Shown one piece after another: positions 26,337 through 34,697 of a stretch of 64,000 nucleotides of DNA. Source of the DNA: Desulfobulbaceae bacterium UBA2273 (lineage in GTDB: Bacteria > Desulfobacterota > Desulfobulbia > Desulfobulbales > Desulfurivibrionaceae); contig DDWZ01000021.1 in NCBI GenBank assembly GCA_002347095.1, positions 1 through 64,000 of the forward strand, in the 5' to 3' direction. How positions within the stretch are numbered: position 1 is the stretch's first letter; every line of letters begins with the position of its first letter. Position numbers and translations under genes: made by a program. Under the pieces are notes generated by a model. It saw only the letters and a list, made by a program, of their open reading frames with translations. It was not told where the DNA came from and ran no database searches.

Positions 26337-26830
26337 TATTTTCCTTCGGAAATAATTTTTAGCACGTTACCTTCCAAGTCTGTTTTCGCTATTACGCGGT
26401 TTGTGACTACCCCACCGAATCCGTTGGTCCCGCGATATTCTGTTGTCACGATTAGGTTTTCACCTTTTTCCACATAGGTGGTCTTAACATGTTCATATGA
26501 ATCTGGGTTGTGCATCGCCTGCTTTACTATCTTTTCAAGGCCGACATGTGATCCATCCCACAAGCTAAAGCCTGACCTTATTTTTTCACTCCGTAACTCT
26601 TCCGCAGTTTTTGGCGCAGGAGGAGCCGCGGGAAGAGCGGTTTCTGTCGTTTTGGCATCATCGCTCTTGCCTCCTGTCATCAAAAAAATACCAAAAAATA
26701 AAACGAAAACGAGCATCGCAATGATGCACCCCATGGGTGATTTGGCTGGTGACATTATCCCGCAGCCTGGGCAAGTTCTTGCCGATGAACTCACCTCTCT
26801 CCCACATTCCCTGCATTTTTTAAGCGCCAT
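26336..26830 (-). CDS. Membrane protein with N-terminal zinc ribbon
   Basis: 164 residues. An N-terminal CRECG...CPGCG ribbon is followed by one membrane segment (about 35-55), a Pro/Ala linker and an extracytoplasmic domain of about 90 residues with the DGSHVGLEKIVKQAMHNPDSYEHVKT segment, common in secreted small bacterial domains. Its end overlaps the start of the next gene as TAATG. Expression from the lysogen and a membrane role are inferences. Confidence 0.6.
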   Translation of the reverse strand: MALKKCRECGREVSSSARTCPGCGIMSPAKSPMGCIIAMLVFVLFFGIFLMTGGKSDDAKTTETALPAAPPAPKTAEELRSEKIRSGFSLWDGSHVGLEKIVKQAMHNPDSYEHVKTTYVEKGENLIVTTEYRGTNGFGGVVTNRVIAKTDLEGNVLKIISEGK

Positions 26831-26934
26831 TTACATCTCCCCGTCCACCATACATACCACTATGTATTCCCGTATTTTTTCAGTGTTGAGCAACCGGAAC
26901 TTGTGCCGATACGCGCCCAGGGACTACCCGCCAA

Positions 26935-27438
26935 TTATGAGGCAACTGATTTTTTTTCCGGCACAGCCACGCCTATGGTGGCTCTAATTTCGGCATTTTC
27001 TTTGCGGACTTCCGCCAGCTCACCAAGCATTAAGTCCATCTTCCTCTCCAACTCTTTCACTTTGCTCTCCTTTTCCACTGCTGCGTCAAAAGACTTTAGG
27101 TTGTGCCACAGAGCGTTTGCGTAACCAGTGCCGGACTCAAGAACCCGTTTGGTTATCATCATTCCCTCTGCGGAGTTGATTTCTGGTTGAGATATCGAGT
27201 GTTCGTTGGTTGATATCTTCATTTCTCCTTGCCCAGACATTATCCAATCAATGGAATATCCCCGCACCGAAAATGGCGCCAACATATCCACCCTTGGCAA
27301 GACAGTCCCGTTCTCATATTTACCCCAGCTTTGAATTGATGTCCCTGCCTCTGTGGCAATTTCGCTTTGGGTCAACCCGGTGTCATATCGAGCCAGCTTT
27401 ATGCGCTTTCCAACTTTTTTCATTATTTCGCTTGACAA
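26935..27438 (-). CDS. CI-like repressor without a peptidase domain
   Basis: 167 residues. Residues 8-65 form an XRE helix-turn-helix (LARYDTGLTQSEIATEAGTS). The C-terminal half is a coiled coil (SKVKELERKMDLMLGELAEV), with no S24 self-cleavage domain. I chose TTG 27438 because AGGTGG stands seven bases upstream; ATG 27423 is the alternative. It is divergent from the Cro-like gene, 28 bases away, so it surely controls the lysogeny switch. Confidence 0.82.
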   Translation of the reverse strand: MSSEIMKKVGKRIKLARYDTGLTQSEIATEAGTSIQSWGKYENGTVLPRVDMLAPFSVRGYSIDWIMSGQGEMKISTNEHSISQPEINSAEGMMITKRVLESGTGYANALWHNLKSFDAAVEKESKVKELERKMDLMLGELAEVRKENAEIRATIGVAVPEKKSVAS

Positions 27439-27460
27439 TTTAAAGCCACCTTTCTATTCT
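27432..27460 (+). promoter_or_regulatory. Rightward early promoter (PR-like)
   Basis: TTGACA (27432-27437), a 17-base spacer and TATTCT (27455-27460). The expected start of transcription, about 27467, is the A of the Cro-like start codon. The -35 box lies within the first codons of the repressor gene. Confidence 0.7.
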
Positions 27461-27466
27461 GTCTTT

Positions 27467-27682
27467 ATGAATGCTAACCAAATTAAAGGGAACTTGCTAA
27501 TCAATGGTGTTTCTGTTGCTGAAATAGCAAGGGAACTTGGGGTGTCCCGACAAGCCGTGTATCAAACAATAAGCGGAACGATACGATCACCAAAAATAAT
27601 GGAATTCATCGCCGGGGTCATCGGAAAACAGGCCTCGGAAATCTGGCCGGATGACAAAACCAACCAGGAGGAAGCAGCATGA
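27467..27682 (+). CDS. Cro-like helix-turn-helix protein
   Basis: 71 residues with a clear helix-turn-helix (SVAEIARELGVSRQAVYQTI) and the IRSPKIMEFIAGVIG segment of Cro/Nlp-like phage regulators. It faces the repressor across 28 bases. There is no ribosome binding site and the promoter predicts a leaderless message. It overlaps the next gene (ATGA). Probably the lytic switch protein. Confidence 0.8.
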   Translation: MNANQIKGNLLINGVSVAEIARELGVSRQAVYQTISGTIRSPKIMEFIAGVIGKQASEIWPDDKTNQEEAA

Positions 27683-28020
27683 AGTTGGCTGAATCAGAAA
27701 CCATCAAAACCGCCCTCGGTATCTCCATCCTCGCTATCGAAAACAGCAGCCCTGTAAATTTGCCATCCATAGCCGCGGCATCAATGACCAACGCGTATAG
27801 GGCATTGATGCTGGTCGCAAATGACGATCGGTTTAGCCGCTGTCTCGAAACGGTTTGTCCCGGCCACCTGCTCCGAGTTACAGTCGCCAGGCATCAACTT
27901 ATGCTCGATATTAAAACCGAACTGTATTCCGAAAACATACGCCTCAGAATCAGAGATCACCTGGCCGACCTCATAGAAATTATGGCTCTTCGTGCAGGGC
28001 AGTTGAGGTTAGCAGCATGA
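27679..28020 (+). CDS. Early phage protein, unknown
   Basis: 113 residues, helical, overlapping both neighbours by four bases. No recognised motif. Coupling to the Cro-like gene marks it as immediate early. Confidence 0.6.
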   Translation: MKLAESETIKTALGISILAIENSSPVNLPSIAAASMTNAYRALMLVANDDRFSRCLETVCPGHLLRVTVARHQLMLDIKTELYSENIRLRIRDHLADLIEIMALRAGQLRLAA

Positions 28021-28118
28021 GCGAATCAGCATGGGAAAAGTTCATTTCAAGTATCCTGCCAGAAAAAAAAGATCGTGATTATCTGCGGGCCATGCTGGCT
28101 TACGCTTTTAGAGGTTAA
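28017..28118 (+). CDS. 33-residue early ORF
   Basis: ATGA overlap with the previous gene, a TAA at 28116-28118 and codon use like its neighbours support translation. The product begins MSESAWEKFISSILPEKK and has no recognised domain. Its stop codon overlaps the stop of the opposing gene. Confidence 0.45.
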   Translation: MSESAWEKFISSILPEKKDRDYLRAMLAYAFRG

Positions 28119-28357
28119 TGCATGGTTTTTCCGGTCATGAATTCAAGTGCTCCGGAAAACGCGAATCTTCTAAATCCTTCCGGGTCTTTCTGGGCTAACG
28201 CTCTGAACCTGGAAATTTCGGCGGCGGACAATGTTTTGTAGAACCCAGCCGGCGGCTGATTGTGTTTCAAAAAATCATCCATCCGCTGGCGGACGACTTC
28301 TTTGTCGAGACCGAGAACTTCCTCACTGAGTTCGATAAAAATATCCATGAGAGTCAT
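28115..28357 (-). CDS. Leftward small phage protein
   Basis: 80 residues, the only leftward gene in the early region. ATG 28357 has GAGG five bases upstream; a GTG lies at 28363. Mostly helical with an acidic N-terminus and a DDFLKHNQPPAGFYKTLSAA segment. A regulator or toxin-like moron gene is possible, but nothing specific is seen. Confidence 0.5.
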   Translation of the reverse strand: MTLMDIFIELSEEVLGLDKEVVRQRMDDFLKHNQPPAGFYKTLSAAEISRFRALAQKDPEGFRRFAFSGALEFMTGKTMH

Positions 28358-28393
28358 TCGCACCTCATTGGGTAGACATTAAACAGTTTTGCC

Positions 28394-28464
28394 CGGCCAC
28401 TTGGCGTTCTCTGGACGCAAAAATGGCGTTGAAGGTTGGCACTGACAACTCTACCAAGTGGCCG
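28394..28464. repeat. 11-bp inverted repeat CGGCCACTTGG / CCAAGTGGCCG
   Basis: Perfect arms at 28394-28404 and 28454-28464, 49 bases apart, in the gap between a leftward and a rightward gene. Could be paired operator half-sites or a long hairpin. Confidence 0.4.
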
Positions 28465-28537
28465 AGCATTTTTGCAACACCTAAAAAATATCAGGTTGTC
28501 CATGTTGTTACCGTATCAGGTAGGGAGCAAGGGATAA

Positions 28538-29008
28538 ATGGCAAAGGAAAACCAGAAAATGCAGTCATGGCAGGTGTTTCATTTTGCCCGCAAATATCTG
28601 GGCCGCAGTGTGCTCTATGCAGTGTTCGGGAAAAAGAACGCCCGCTCCGTTGACTACTGGTGCGAGGACCCAAAGTACACCGACAAGGCGGAGCAGGCCT
28701 ACGACCCGATCAAGGGGGTTAAGGAGCTGCTGTCCACCCTGGATGACCAGGGCCACACCGCCGCGGTGCGGGCTTGCCTTGATTACCTTCGGGCCGGCAC
28801 ATCGTTGGAAGAAGAGACCGTGCCGGTCGTTACCGAACTGCTGCCAACCCTATCAGAGGAAAAGCTTGCCGACTACACCTGCCTTGCTGAATTCCAGGCG
28901 GCAATCACCAGATGTGAATCGTGCCAGGAAGTTAATGCCAGAAAAAAAGCGGCCATTGAAGAGATCGAACGCACATTTGCCAAGTACATCAAGGATTGCG
29001 AAAAGTGA
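28538..29008 (+). CDS. Early phage protein, possible regulator
   Basis: 156 residues from ATG 28538, which follows AGGGATAA only weakly. The N-terminus (WQVFHFARKYLGRSVLYAVF) and long C-terminal helices suggest a DNA-binding or replication-control protein as found at this place in related phages, but no family is certain. Overlaps the next gene (GTGA). Confidence 0.55.
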   Translation: MAKENQKMQSWQVFHFARKYLGRSVLYAVFGKKNARSVDYWCEDPKYTDKAEQAYDPIKGVKELLSTLDDQGHTAAVRACLDYLRAGTSLEEETVPVVTELLPTLSEEKLADYTCLAEFQAAITRCESCQEVNARKKAAIEEIERTFAKYIKDCEK

Positions 29009-29223
29009 CCAGCGAAACCACCATCATCGCCATGCTTGCTACCATCGAACAGCAGAACAAACTGGTGATTGAGTTGCTTGCCAAAATGGCTGGCGGAGAA
29101 GCACCTGCGCAGGTTGAGGATGGCATTTCTCCGATCAGACGCATGGAGATCATCCAGATGGCAGCAGACGCCGCCAGGACACCAGGAAGAAAGAAACAAT
29201 CCCCCGCCGAGGTCAGGGCCTGA
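29005..29223 (+). CDS. Small early phage protein
   Basis: 72 residues from GTG 29005, overlapping the previous stop. Helical, ending in a basic tail. No recognised domain. Confidence 0.5.
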   Translation: MTSETTIIAMLATIEQQNKLVIELLAKMAGGEAPAQVEDGISPIRRMEIIQMAADAARTPGRKKQSPAEVRA

Positions 29224-29413
29224 TGCTTACCGGGAACGCCACCTAACCTTCACGAACCTCCTTTCGTGGACCATATCCCAGGCTGGCCGCCGCCCAGCCA
29301 CCTAATCAGGCCAGCGGCGATCTGAATCTTGATGCGCAACACACAGATATCCCCAAGAAAATACTGGTGCTGGATGAAATGATCCGCCAGGAACTCAATT
29401 TGTGGGTGCTGGA

Positions 29414-29602
29414 ATGAAAGAGCGACATGATTTTGCCACGTTATCTCCTGCCAGTGTTGATCTGGCCCTTGACGGTATCTCTGCCAATGAACTGGAGCGC
29501 AGGGTTGTCCATCTGGTTTGCAAGGTGAATAGCCCAAGAAGCGCATTGCGAGTGGTGGCTGAATATCGCGCCGCGAGAAAGGACGCACCATGCCAACAAT
29601 AG
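29414..29602 (+). CDS. Small early phage protein
   Basis: 62 residues, basic, starting at an ATG that overlaps a TGA of an upstream frame. The 190 bases before it contain no supported gene. Overlaps the next gene by 13 bases. Confidence 0.45.
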   Translation: MKERHDFATLSPASVDLALDGISANELERRVVHLVCKVNSPRSALRVVAEYRAARKDAPCQQ

Positions 29603-29796
29603 CCAAGAAAACAGAAGACCACCGCCGCGCCATAGCGAATGTATTGCGGTCGATTGCTGCTGCTCCTGATGTGTGCGAGCTGATCATCGACAACTTCGAC
29701 AGGGCATGCAAGGTGTCGCGTGATGAAGGGTATGGACACTGCGCAGAGCAGGTGCTCACCGTGGCCACCTCGCTCAAGTCGTATGGCAAAGCATAA
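29590..29796 (+). CDS. Small early phage protein
   Basis: 68 residues, helical, two Cys, no recognised domain. Part of the tightly packed early block. Confidence 0.5.
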   Translation: MPTIAKKTEDHRRAIANVLRSIAAAPDVCELIIDNFDRACKVSRDEGYGHCAEQVLTVATSLKSYGKA

Positions 29797-29813
29797 ACAA
29801 TAAGGAGGCAGCC

Positions 29814-30035
29814 ATGACAATCATCGAAATGCAACAGAAGATTGATCGCGCTGGCAACGCCAGGGAAACCGGGAATAGAGAGGGAGGGACAGAGGCCGAG
29901 CTGCTGAATTCCCTACGGGCCATAATGTTTCACGGGTGCAAGCGTATAGTCATAAGCGGAAAGAAGTGGAAGGCTATCGTTTGCAACGGCCCTGGCTGGA
30001 TTAGTTTTGTCCCTGCCTGCCGGTTGCCATCGTGA
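29814..30035 (+). CDS. Small early phage protein
   Basis: 73 residues after AAGGAGG. Ends in a short beta-rich part (RIVISGKKWKAIVCNGPGW). No recognised family. Confidence 0.5.
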   Translation: MTIIEMQQKIDRAGNARETGNREGGTEAELLNSLRAIMFHGCKRIVISGKKWKAIVCNGPGWISFVPACRLPS

Positions 30036-30178
30036 TCCCCCGCGCCCCCTCCTGGCTGTTGTCCCGGCCAGAGAAACATCAAGACGAACAAGCGAGGAGT
30101 GAGGCTGGTTTGCTGCAAAAAATCACGGGTCCTCCTGGCGCCCACCGACATGCGGGCAGAACTGCGCGCGATAAATGA
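30032..30178 (+). CDS. 48-residue ORF, tentative
   Basis: GTG start overlaps the previous stop (GTGA). Pro/Arg-rich with no recognised domain. Supported only by overlap and position, so tentative. Confidence 0.3.
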   Translation: MIPRAPSWLLSRPEKHQDEQARSEAGLLQKITGPPGAHRHAGRTARDK

Positions 30179-30248
30179 GTCCATTTGTATTTTTGGTTTG
30201 CGGTGAAATAATGAAAACTATCGTCATTTCAATTTGTTGCATGGAGTT

Positions 30249-31871
30249 ATGGTCAAAAATATGACGGATGAGATAGAGGATATCGCCGCCCAGGTCCAGC
30301 GGAGGGCGGCGGAGTTGACCCCGAACAAAGAGCAGCCACCGCTGGAGCAATCATTCATCAAGGCGTGTTTGGATGCCAACGAGCGCGGCGATGGCTGCAT
30401 GTTCGCCACCATTCACCGCGGCAAGTTCCTCTACAACACCACCCCGAAGGATGGCGAGTGGTTCGCCTGGAACGGCCACGTCTGGACCAAAGACGAATTC
30501 CGCCGCGCCATGGCGGCCATTGAAGACTGCGCCATCGAATACCAGCAGCTGGCCGATATCCTCAAGAAGGAAATCAAGGACGAAGGCATCGACAAGCACC
30601 ACGAAGACGCCTGGAAGCTCTCTTTACACAAAAAATACCAGTCACGGGCAGATAGGCTCCGGTCAGGAGCGGGTACGGCGGCGGTGCTCAACTGGGCCCC
30701 GGTGGTGGATACTGCCATGGCCTGCAAAGAGTCCGACTTCGACAAGCAGCCCTGGCTGCTCCCGGTAAAAAACGGCATCGTAGATCTGCGCACCGGCGCC
30801 CTGATCGCCGGCCGCCCGGAAGACCTCCTCACCCGCGCCCTCGATGTCGACTACGACCCCCACGCCGATTACACCCCCTGGCAGGAATTCGTCAACGATG
30901 TCTCCGGCTGCCCGGAGGTGGCCGCCTTTATCAAGCGCAGCATCGGCTATGCCATCACCGGCCACAGCTACGAGCAGTTTATTTGGGTCTTCACCGGCCC
31001 AGGGCGAAACGGCAAGGGCGTCCTCTTCGACCTGATCGGCGATATCATGCGCCCCTATTACCATGTGATCAGCCGGGCCATGATCATCGAGCAGCGCAGC
31101 GAGCCGAGCCCTTCGGCGGCCAGCGAGCACAAATACAGCCTCATGGGCAAGCGGATCATTGTCGCCGCCGAAACCAACAAGGGGCAAAAGATCGACGGAG
31201 GCGCGGTCAAGGGCCTCACCGGGGATGACGACATCGTCTGCCGCCCCAACTTCAAGTCTGAGATCACCTTTAAGCCAACCCACGCCACCTTCCTGCACAC
31301 CCAGTATGTTCCGGTGGGCCTTACCCGCGATTTTGCCATGGTCCAGCGGCTGCTCAAGGTTGAGTTCCCTTTCATGTATGTGGACAATCCCGAGGCCGAG
31401 GCCGCGAAAAAGCCGGTCATGGCCAGCCGTTTTCGCAAGAAAGACCCCACCCTCAAGGACAAGCTCCGCCAGATCAAGCCCGGCATCCTCAAGTGGATGA
31501 TGGAGGGCACCCGGGAATGGATAGAAAAAGGGCTCTCCCCCCCGGCCAGCATCCTGGATGCGGTCAAGATCCTGGCCGACGAAGAGGATTATGTCGCCAG
31601 ATTCATGACGGATTGCCTGGTCCGCTTCGATGATGATCACGAAATCCGGATGCAGACCACGGATATGTACAACGCCTTCCGCTGGTGGTGGGGGCAGAAC
31701 ATGGACGAAGCCGCCAAGATGATCCCGGCCATGAAAACGGTCAATAAGGACATGCGCGAAAAGGGCCACAAGGTCGAGGGTGTTGGAGGAAAGACCTGGC
31801 TCTACGGCCATACCATCAACCCGGAGATAGAAGATGATGTGGACCAATTCATCGCCAGCCGTGCGCGATAA
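30249..31871 (+). CDS. D5-type phage helicase (SF3 ATPase)
   Basis: 540 residues. The D5_N domain precedes an SF3 ATPase with Walker A FTGPGRNGKGVL near residue 249 and the GKRIIVAAETNKGQ Walker B-region segment. The C-terminal winged helix covers about 470-540. It unwinds DNA at the phage origin and pairs functionally with the primase 260 bases downstream. ATG 30249 is used; in-frame starts at 30234 (TTG) and 30261 also exist, none with ideal spacing. Confidence 0.9.
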   Translation: MVKNMTDEIEDIAAQVQRRAAELTPNKEQPPLEQSFIKACLDANERGDGCMFATIHRGKFLYNTTPKDGEWFAWNGHVWTKDEFRRAMAAIEDCAIEYQQLADILKKEIKDEGIDKHHEDAWKLSLHKKYQSRADRLRSGAGTAAVLNWAPVVDTAMACKESDFDKQPWLLPVKNGIVDLRTGALIAGRPEDLLTRALDVDYDPHADYTPWQEFVNDVSGCPEVAAFIKRSIGYAITGHSYEQFIWVFTGPGRNGKGVLFDLIGDIMRPYYHVISRAMIIEQRSEPSPSAASEHKYSLMGKRIIVAAETNKGQKIDGGAVKGLTGDDDIVCRPNFKSEITFKPTHATFLHTQYVPVGLTRDFAMVQRLLKVEFPFMYVDNPEAEAAKKPVMASRFRKKDPTLKDKLRQIKPGILKWMMEGTREWIEKGLSPPASILDAVKILADEEDYVARFMTDCLVRFDDDHEIRMQTTDMYNAFRWWWGQNMDEAAKMIPAMKTVNKDMREKGHKVEGVGGKTWLYGHTINPEIEDDVDQFIASRAR

Positions 31872-32131
31872 CTCATTTACTCATAGCCACTCATGGCCCA
31901 ACTCATGGTCCGCAACATAGCGGAGTGATTACAAAAACAACCTCCACCATGAGTAAATGAGAAGATACGGGCACGCACGCATGGAACAAAAAAACACATA
32001 AAAAAAATACATACACATACACGAGTATATTTACTCATTTACTCATAATTAACATAAAAATATAAACAAAAACAAAGAGTTAAGACCATGAATTACACCA
32101 AGACCAGCCAAGAGTTACAAAATTAACTCAT
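31871..32131. repeat. Iteron-like ACTCAT repeats with AT-rich region, candidate phage origin
   Basis: ACTCAT occurs at 31871, 31879, 31889, 31901, 32033, 32041 and 32126, and inverted at 31949. The 14-base unit ACTCATTTACTCAT is present at 31871-31884 and 32033-32046, with a 13/14 inverted match at 31949-31962. Between and after them is a very AT-rich stretch (31980-32085). It lies between helicase and primase, where phage origins are common. Confidence 0.6.
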
Positions 32132-33593
32132 GCTCACCATCCTGACTGATATAGCGCAGCGGTTCGACCTGGCCCGCAAGACCGGCAAGTGGGTAGGCCC
32201 CTGCCCAAAGTGCGGCGGCTCCGCCACCTCTGACAAGTTCAACCTCCGGGACGATGGCGGGTTCAAGTGCTACGCCTGCGACTTCAAGGGCGACATCATC
32301 ACCTGGCTGCGGGAGATGGATGGCAAGAGCTGCCCAGAGGCCCACGAAGCCGCCAACCTGGAGTGCCGCTCTGTCTCCTCCTGCCCAGCTGCCGGATCGT
32401 GCCGCCTGGGCAACGGCACCGGCGCCACACGCAGGCCTGCCAGATCGGCCCGCACGGTCACCCCGCCCATTGCCGCCAAGGAGAAGGCCCTGTCAGTCGC
32501 CAAGACAGATCAGCCGGAGGAGGCATGGCTGCGGTGGGCAAACAATCTTGTGGCTCCAGCCGCTGCTGAACTACAAAAGCAAAAGGCGGTGCTCACCTGG
32601 CTTGCTGACCGCGGCATCGATGGTGCGGCGGTTGTCCGTTTTGGTCTCGGATGGCAGGCCAAGAATGGCAATGTTGTCCGCGCTTCAATCGGTTTGCCAA
32701 TAGAAGACGGGAAAGAAACTCTCTGGATCCCGGTCGGCCTGATGATCTGGATCCACAACCAGGACGGCTCCATCCACCGGCTCCGCATTCGCCGCCCCTC
32801 CTGGGCCAGGGAGAAGTTCCTGCCGAAACGAAAATACGAGTGGATAAAAGGCAGCGGCAAGGCACCCATGGTCATCCGCCCCAAGGGACCAAGCCGTGGC
32901 GTGGTGGTGATCGAGGCTGAGCTCGACGCCATGGCCGTGGCCGCCGCGCACCAGGAGGTGACGGTCGTCGCCCTGGGCACTGTCGTCACCCCCCTGACCA
33001 CCGAGATCAAGGCCGAGATCGATGCCTCCCCGGTGATCCTCCTGGCCCTGGACGCCGACCCAGGCAAAGACTGCAAGCCCGGCGCAGGCCCGGCCGCAAT
33101 CGCCGCCTGGTGCAATGCGTTCCGGCAGGCCAAGTTCTGGCCGGTTCCGGCTGGCAAAGATCCGGGCGATTACGTCAAGAGCCACTCCGGCAACCTCCAC
33201 GCCTGGGTAGAAGCCGGGCTCATCCCGCAGATCAAGGCCCCGGAAGCCCCTGCCCATGACGCCATGAGTTCCCCTGTCGGTTCTCCGATGGGGGGGAAGG
33301 GGGTAGATAATACTGCCACTCCCGATCCGGCTTCGGATTATCAAATCGTCACCCTTACCGATGGCCGCGAGATCCATGTGGTGGCGGATGAGGCCCTTTG
33401 GAAAAAGCTGGCGGAAGCTGGCAAGCTGGTGTTTTCGGAAAATGAAATGAAGCGGCTGCAGGTGGCAATGTCAGACTGCAGCGAGGATGAGCGGCAAGGC
33501 ATGATCAACGCAGTGCTGGATGTCAAGGCGGTGTTTTCCGGTGCCTATATCCGCCGTGGTGGCGACCCGGTAACCGTGGGGGTGTTTGCATGA
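32130..33593 (+). CDS. Phage primase (zinc finger plus TOPRIM)
   Basis: 487 residues. A CHC2-type zinc ribbon (CPKCGG...CYACDFKGDIITWL, residues 24-55), a linker, a DnaG-like N-terminal region (IDGAAVVRFGLGW) and a TOPRIM fold (GVVVIEAELDAMAV near 265, ILLALDADPGK near 305) are present. It synthesises RNA primers with the D5-type helicase. The C-terminal 100 residues are not recognised. The ATG overlaps the last ACTCAT repeat. Confidence 0.88.
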   Translation: MLTILTDIAQRFDLARKTGKWVGPCPKCGGSATSDKFNLRDDGGFKCYACDFKGDIITWLREMDGKSCPEAHEAANLECRSVSSCPAAGSCRLGNGTGATRRPARSARTVTPPIAAKEKALSVAKTDQPEEAWLRWANNLVAPAAAELQKQKAVLTWLADRGIDGAAVVRFGLGWQAKNGNVVRASIGLPIEDGKETLWIPVGLMIWIHNQDGSIHRLRIRRPSWAREKFLPKRKYEWIKGSGKAPMVIRPKGPSRGVVVIEAELDAMAVAAAHQEVTVVALGTVVTPLTTEIKAEIDASPVILLALDADPGKDCKPGAGPAAIAAWCNAFRQAKFWPVPAGKDPGDYVKSHSGNLHAWVEAGLIPQIKAPEAPAHDAMSSPVGSPMGGKGVDNTATPDPASDYQIVTLTDGREIHVVADEALWKKLAEAGKLVFSENEMKRLQVAMSDCSEDERQGMINAVLDVKAVFSGAYIRRGGDPVTVGVFA

Positions 33594-33736
33594 TGACCAA
33601 GATTTTTCCCGCCATCATGGTGCTGCTCTCCCTCGGTGCGGCTGCCACCTACCTCTCCGCAGGCTGGCAGGCAAACTGGCGGATGGTGCTGTACTGGTCC
33701 GCCGCCTCGGTGATCACCACGGTGGTGACATGGTGA
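33590..33736 (+). CDS. 48-residue membrane protein
   Basis: ATGA overlap with the primase stop and a seven-base overlap with the next gene. The product has two hydrophobic segments (IFPAIMVLLSLGAAATYLSA and MVLYWSAASVITTVV) and is plainly an inner-membrane hairpin. Function unknown. Confidence 0.55.
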   Translation: MMTKIFPAIMVLLSLGAAATYLSAGWQANWRMVLYWSAASVITTVVTW

Positions 33737-34482
33737 TGGATGTATTCGCCCAACTCATCGAGGCCGCAACCGCCCAGGACAAGCTGGAGCTGCAGCTTGT
33801 CCACAATGGCCGGGTGGAGGCGATGCGGGCCTATCGGAAATCGGCGGGCAAGGAGACCAAGGCCAACTGGGACGCCGCCCGGCTGGCCTACGATGAGGCA
33901 ATCGAGCGGTTCACCCTGCGGTATTTCCCGGAGCAGGCCCCGGCCCCGGAGGGTGAGCGGTTCGCCAATCGCAAGCAGGCCCTCAACTGGCTGCAGGCCC
34001 AAAAGTACAAGGTGAGCCAGGGCAAGTTTTACCAGGACTGCGCCGCCGGGTTTCCTGTTATGCACCGGGACGGTTCCATCAGCCGCTACCAGGTGATGCA
34101 GTACGGCCAGCAGCTCGATGTGGAGACCAGGGGCACCGCCCTGCTCTCCGGCGGACAGGATGCAGACGAGGCCCGCAAGATCAAGGCCGATGCCGACATC
34201 AAGGAAATGCAGGCCGCCAAGATGCGCAAGGAAGAGGATGCCGAGTGGCTCCACGCCGATGCGGCCTGGGCTGCCATTGCCGGTCTGCTCGGGGTGCTCA
34301 AGGATTCGCTGCGCCACCACTTCCACGCCGGGCAGGGCGAGCTGATCCACCTGGCTGGCGGTGATCCTGCCCGTGGGCCGGAGGTGTACGAGAGTTGCGA
34401 GGAGATCATGGCCAGGGCCTTCAACGAGGTGGCCCGGATGGAGAAGATTGAAGGTGTTTTTGCCAAGGAGGGGGGAGAGTGA
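33730..34482 (+). CDS. Terminase small-subunit candidate
   Basis: 250 residues. The middle part NRKQALNWLQAQKYKVSQGK reads like a helix-turn-helix for DNA recognition, followed by a long coiled coil and a helical C-terminus, which is the layout of lambda Nu1-like small terminase subunits. Its position before the large subunit supports this, although the cassette array now separates the two by 3.9 kb. ATG 33730 or 33736. Confidence 0.65.
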   Translation: MVMDVFAQLIEAATAQDKLELQLVHNGRVEAMRAYRKSAGKETKANWDAARLAYDEAIERFTLRYFPEQAPAPEGERFANRKQALNWLQAQKYKVSQGKFYQDCAAGFPVMHRDGSISRYQVMQYGQQLDVETRGTALLSGGQDADEARKIKADADIKEMQAAKMRKEEDAEWLHADAAWAAIAGLLGVLKDSLRHHFHAGQGELIHLAGGDPARGPEVYESCEEIMARAFNEVARMEKIEGVFAKEGGE

Positions 34483-34697
34483 TGGCAACGAAAAAAGCAC
34501 GGCACGAAGAGGAAAAGATGCGCTGCATCTGCCCACGCTGCGAAAAGCAGCACGAGATGTACCTGTTTTTGACAGGCAACGGCCAGCCACGCAAGTATTG
34601 CCCGCCGTGCAAGTCCATCGTGGGCGGGACGCAATGCAGCAAGTCGGCGCAGATGGTGCGGTGTCGGCAGAAGAAATCTACTGTGGCGAATGGATAA
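34482..34697 (+). CDS. Small zinc-finger phage protein ending in an attC-like site
   Basis: 71 residues with CICPRC...CPPC and a further Cys pair. ATG 34482 overlaps the previous stop and follows GGAGGGGGGAGAG. Its stop codon is inside the R'' core of the first attC-like site. It was probably the phage gene behind which the first cassette was inserted. Confidence 0.6.
   Translation: MATKKARHEEEKMRCICPRCEKQHEMYLFLTGNGQPRKYCPPCKSIVGGTQCSKSAQMVRCRQKKSTVANG

Noticed and set aside
29224..29413. Gene in the gap before 29414
   Set aside because: One frame is open through most of the gap but has no ATG, GTG or TTG with a binding site after its upstream stop.
31871..32131. Repeats as a CRISPR array
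   Set aside because: Units are 6-14 bases with irregular spacing and no spacers of constant length; no cas genes are present.
33586..34482. Longer 298-residue version of the terminase small-subunit candidate
   Set aside because: The first 48 codons coincide with the 48-residue membrane protein in another frame, which has the expected ATGA overlap; ATG 33730 is a better start.
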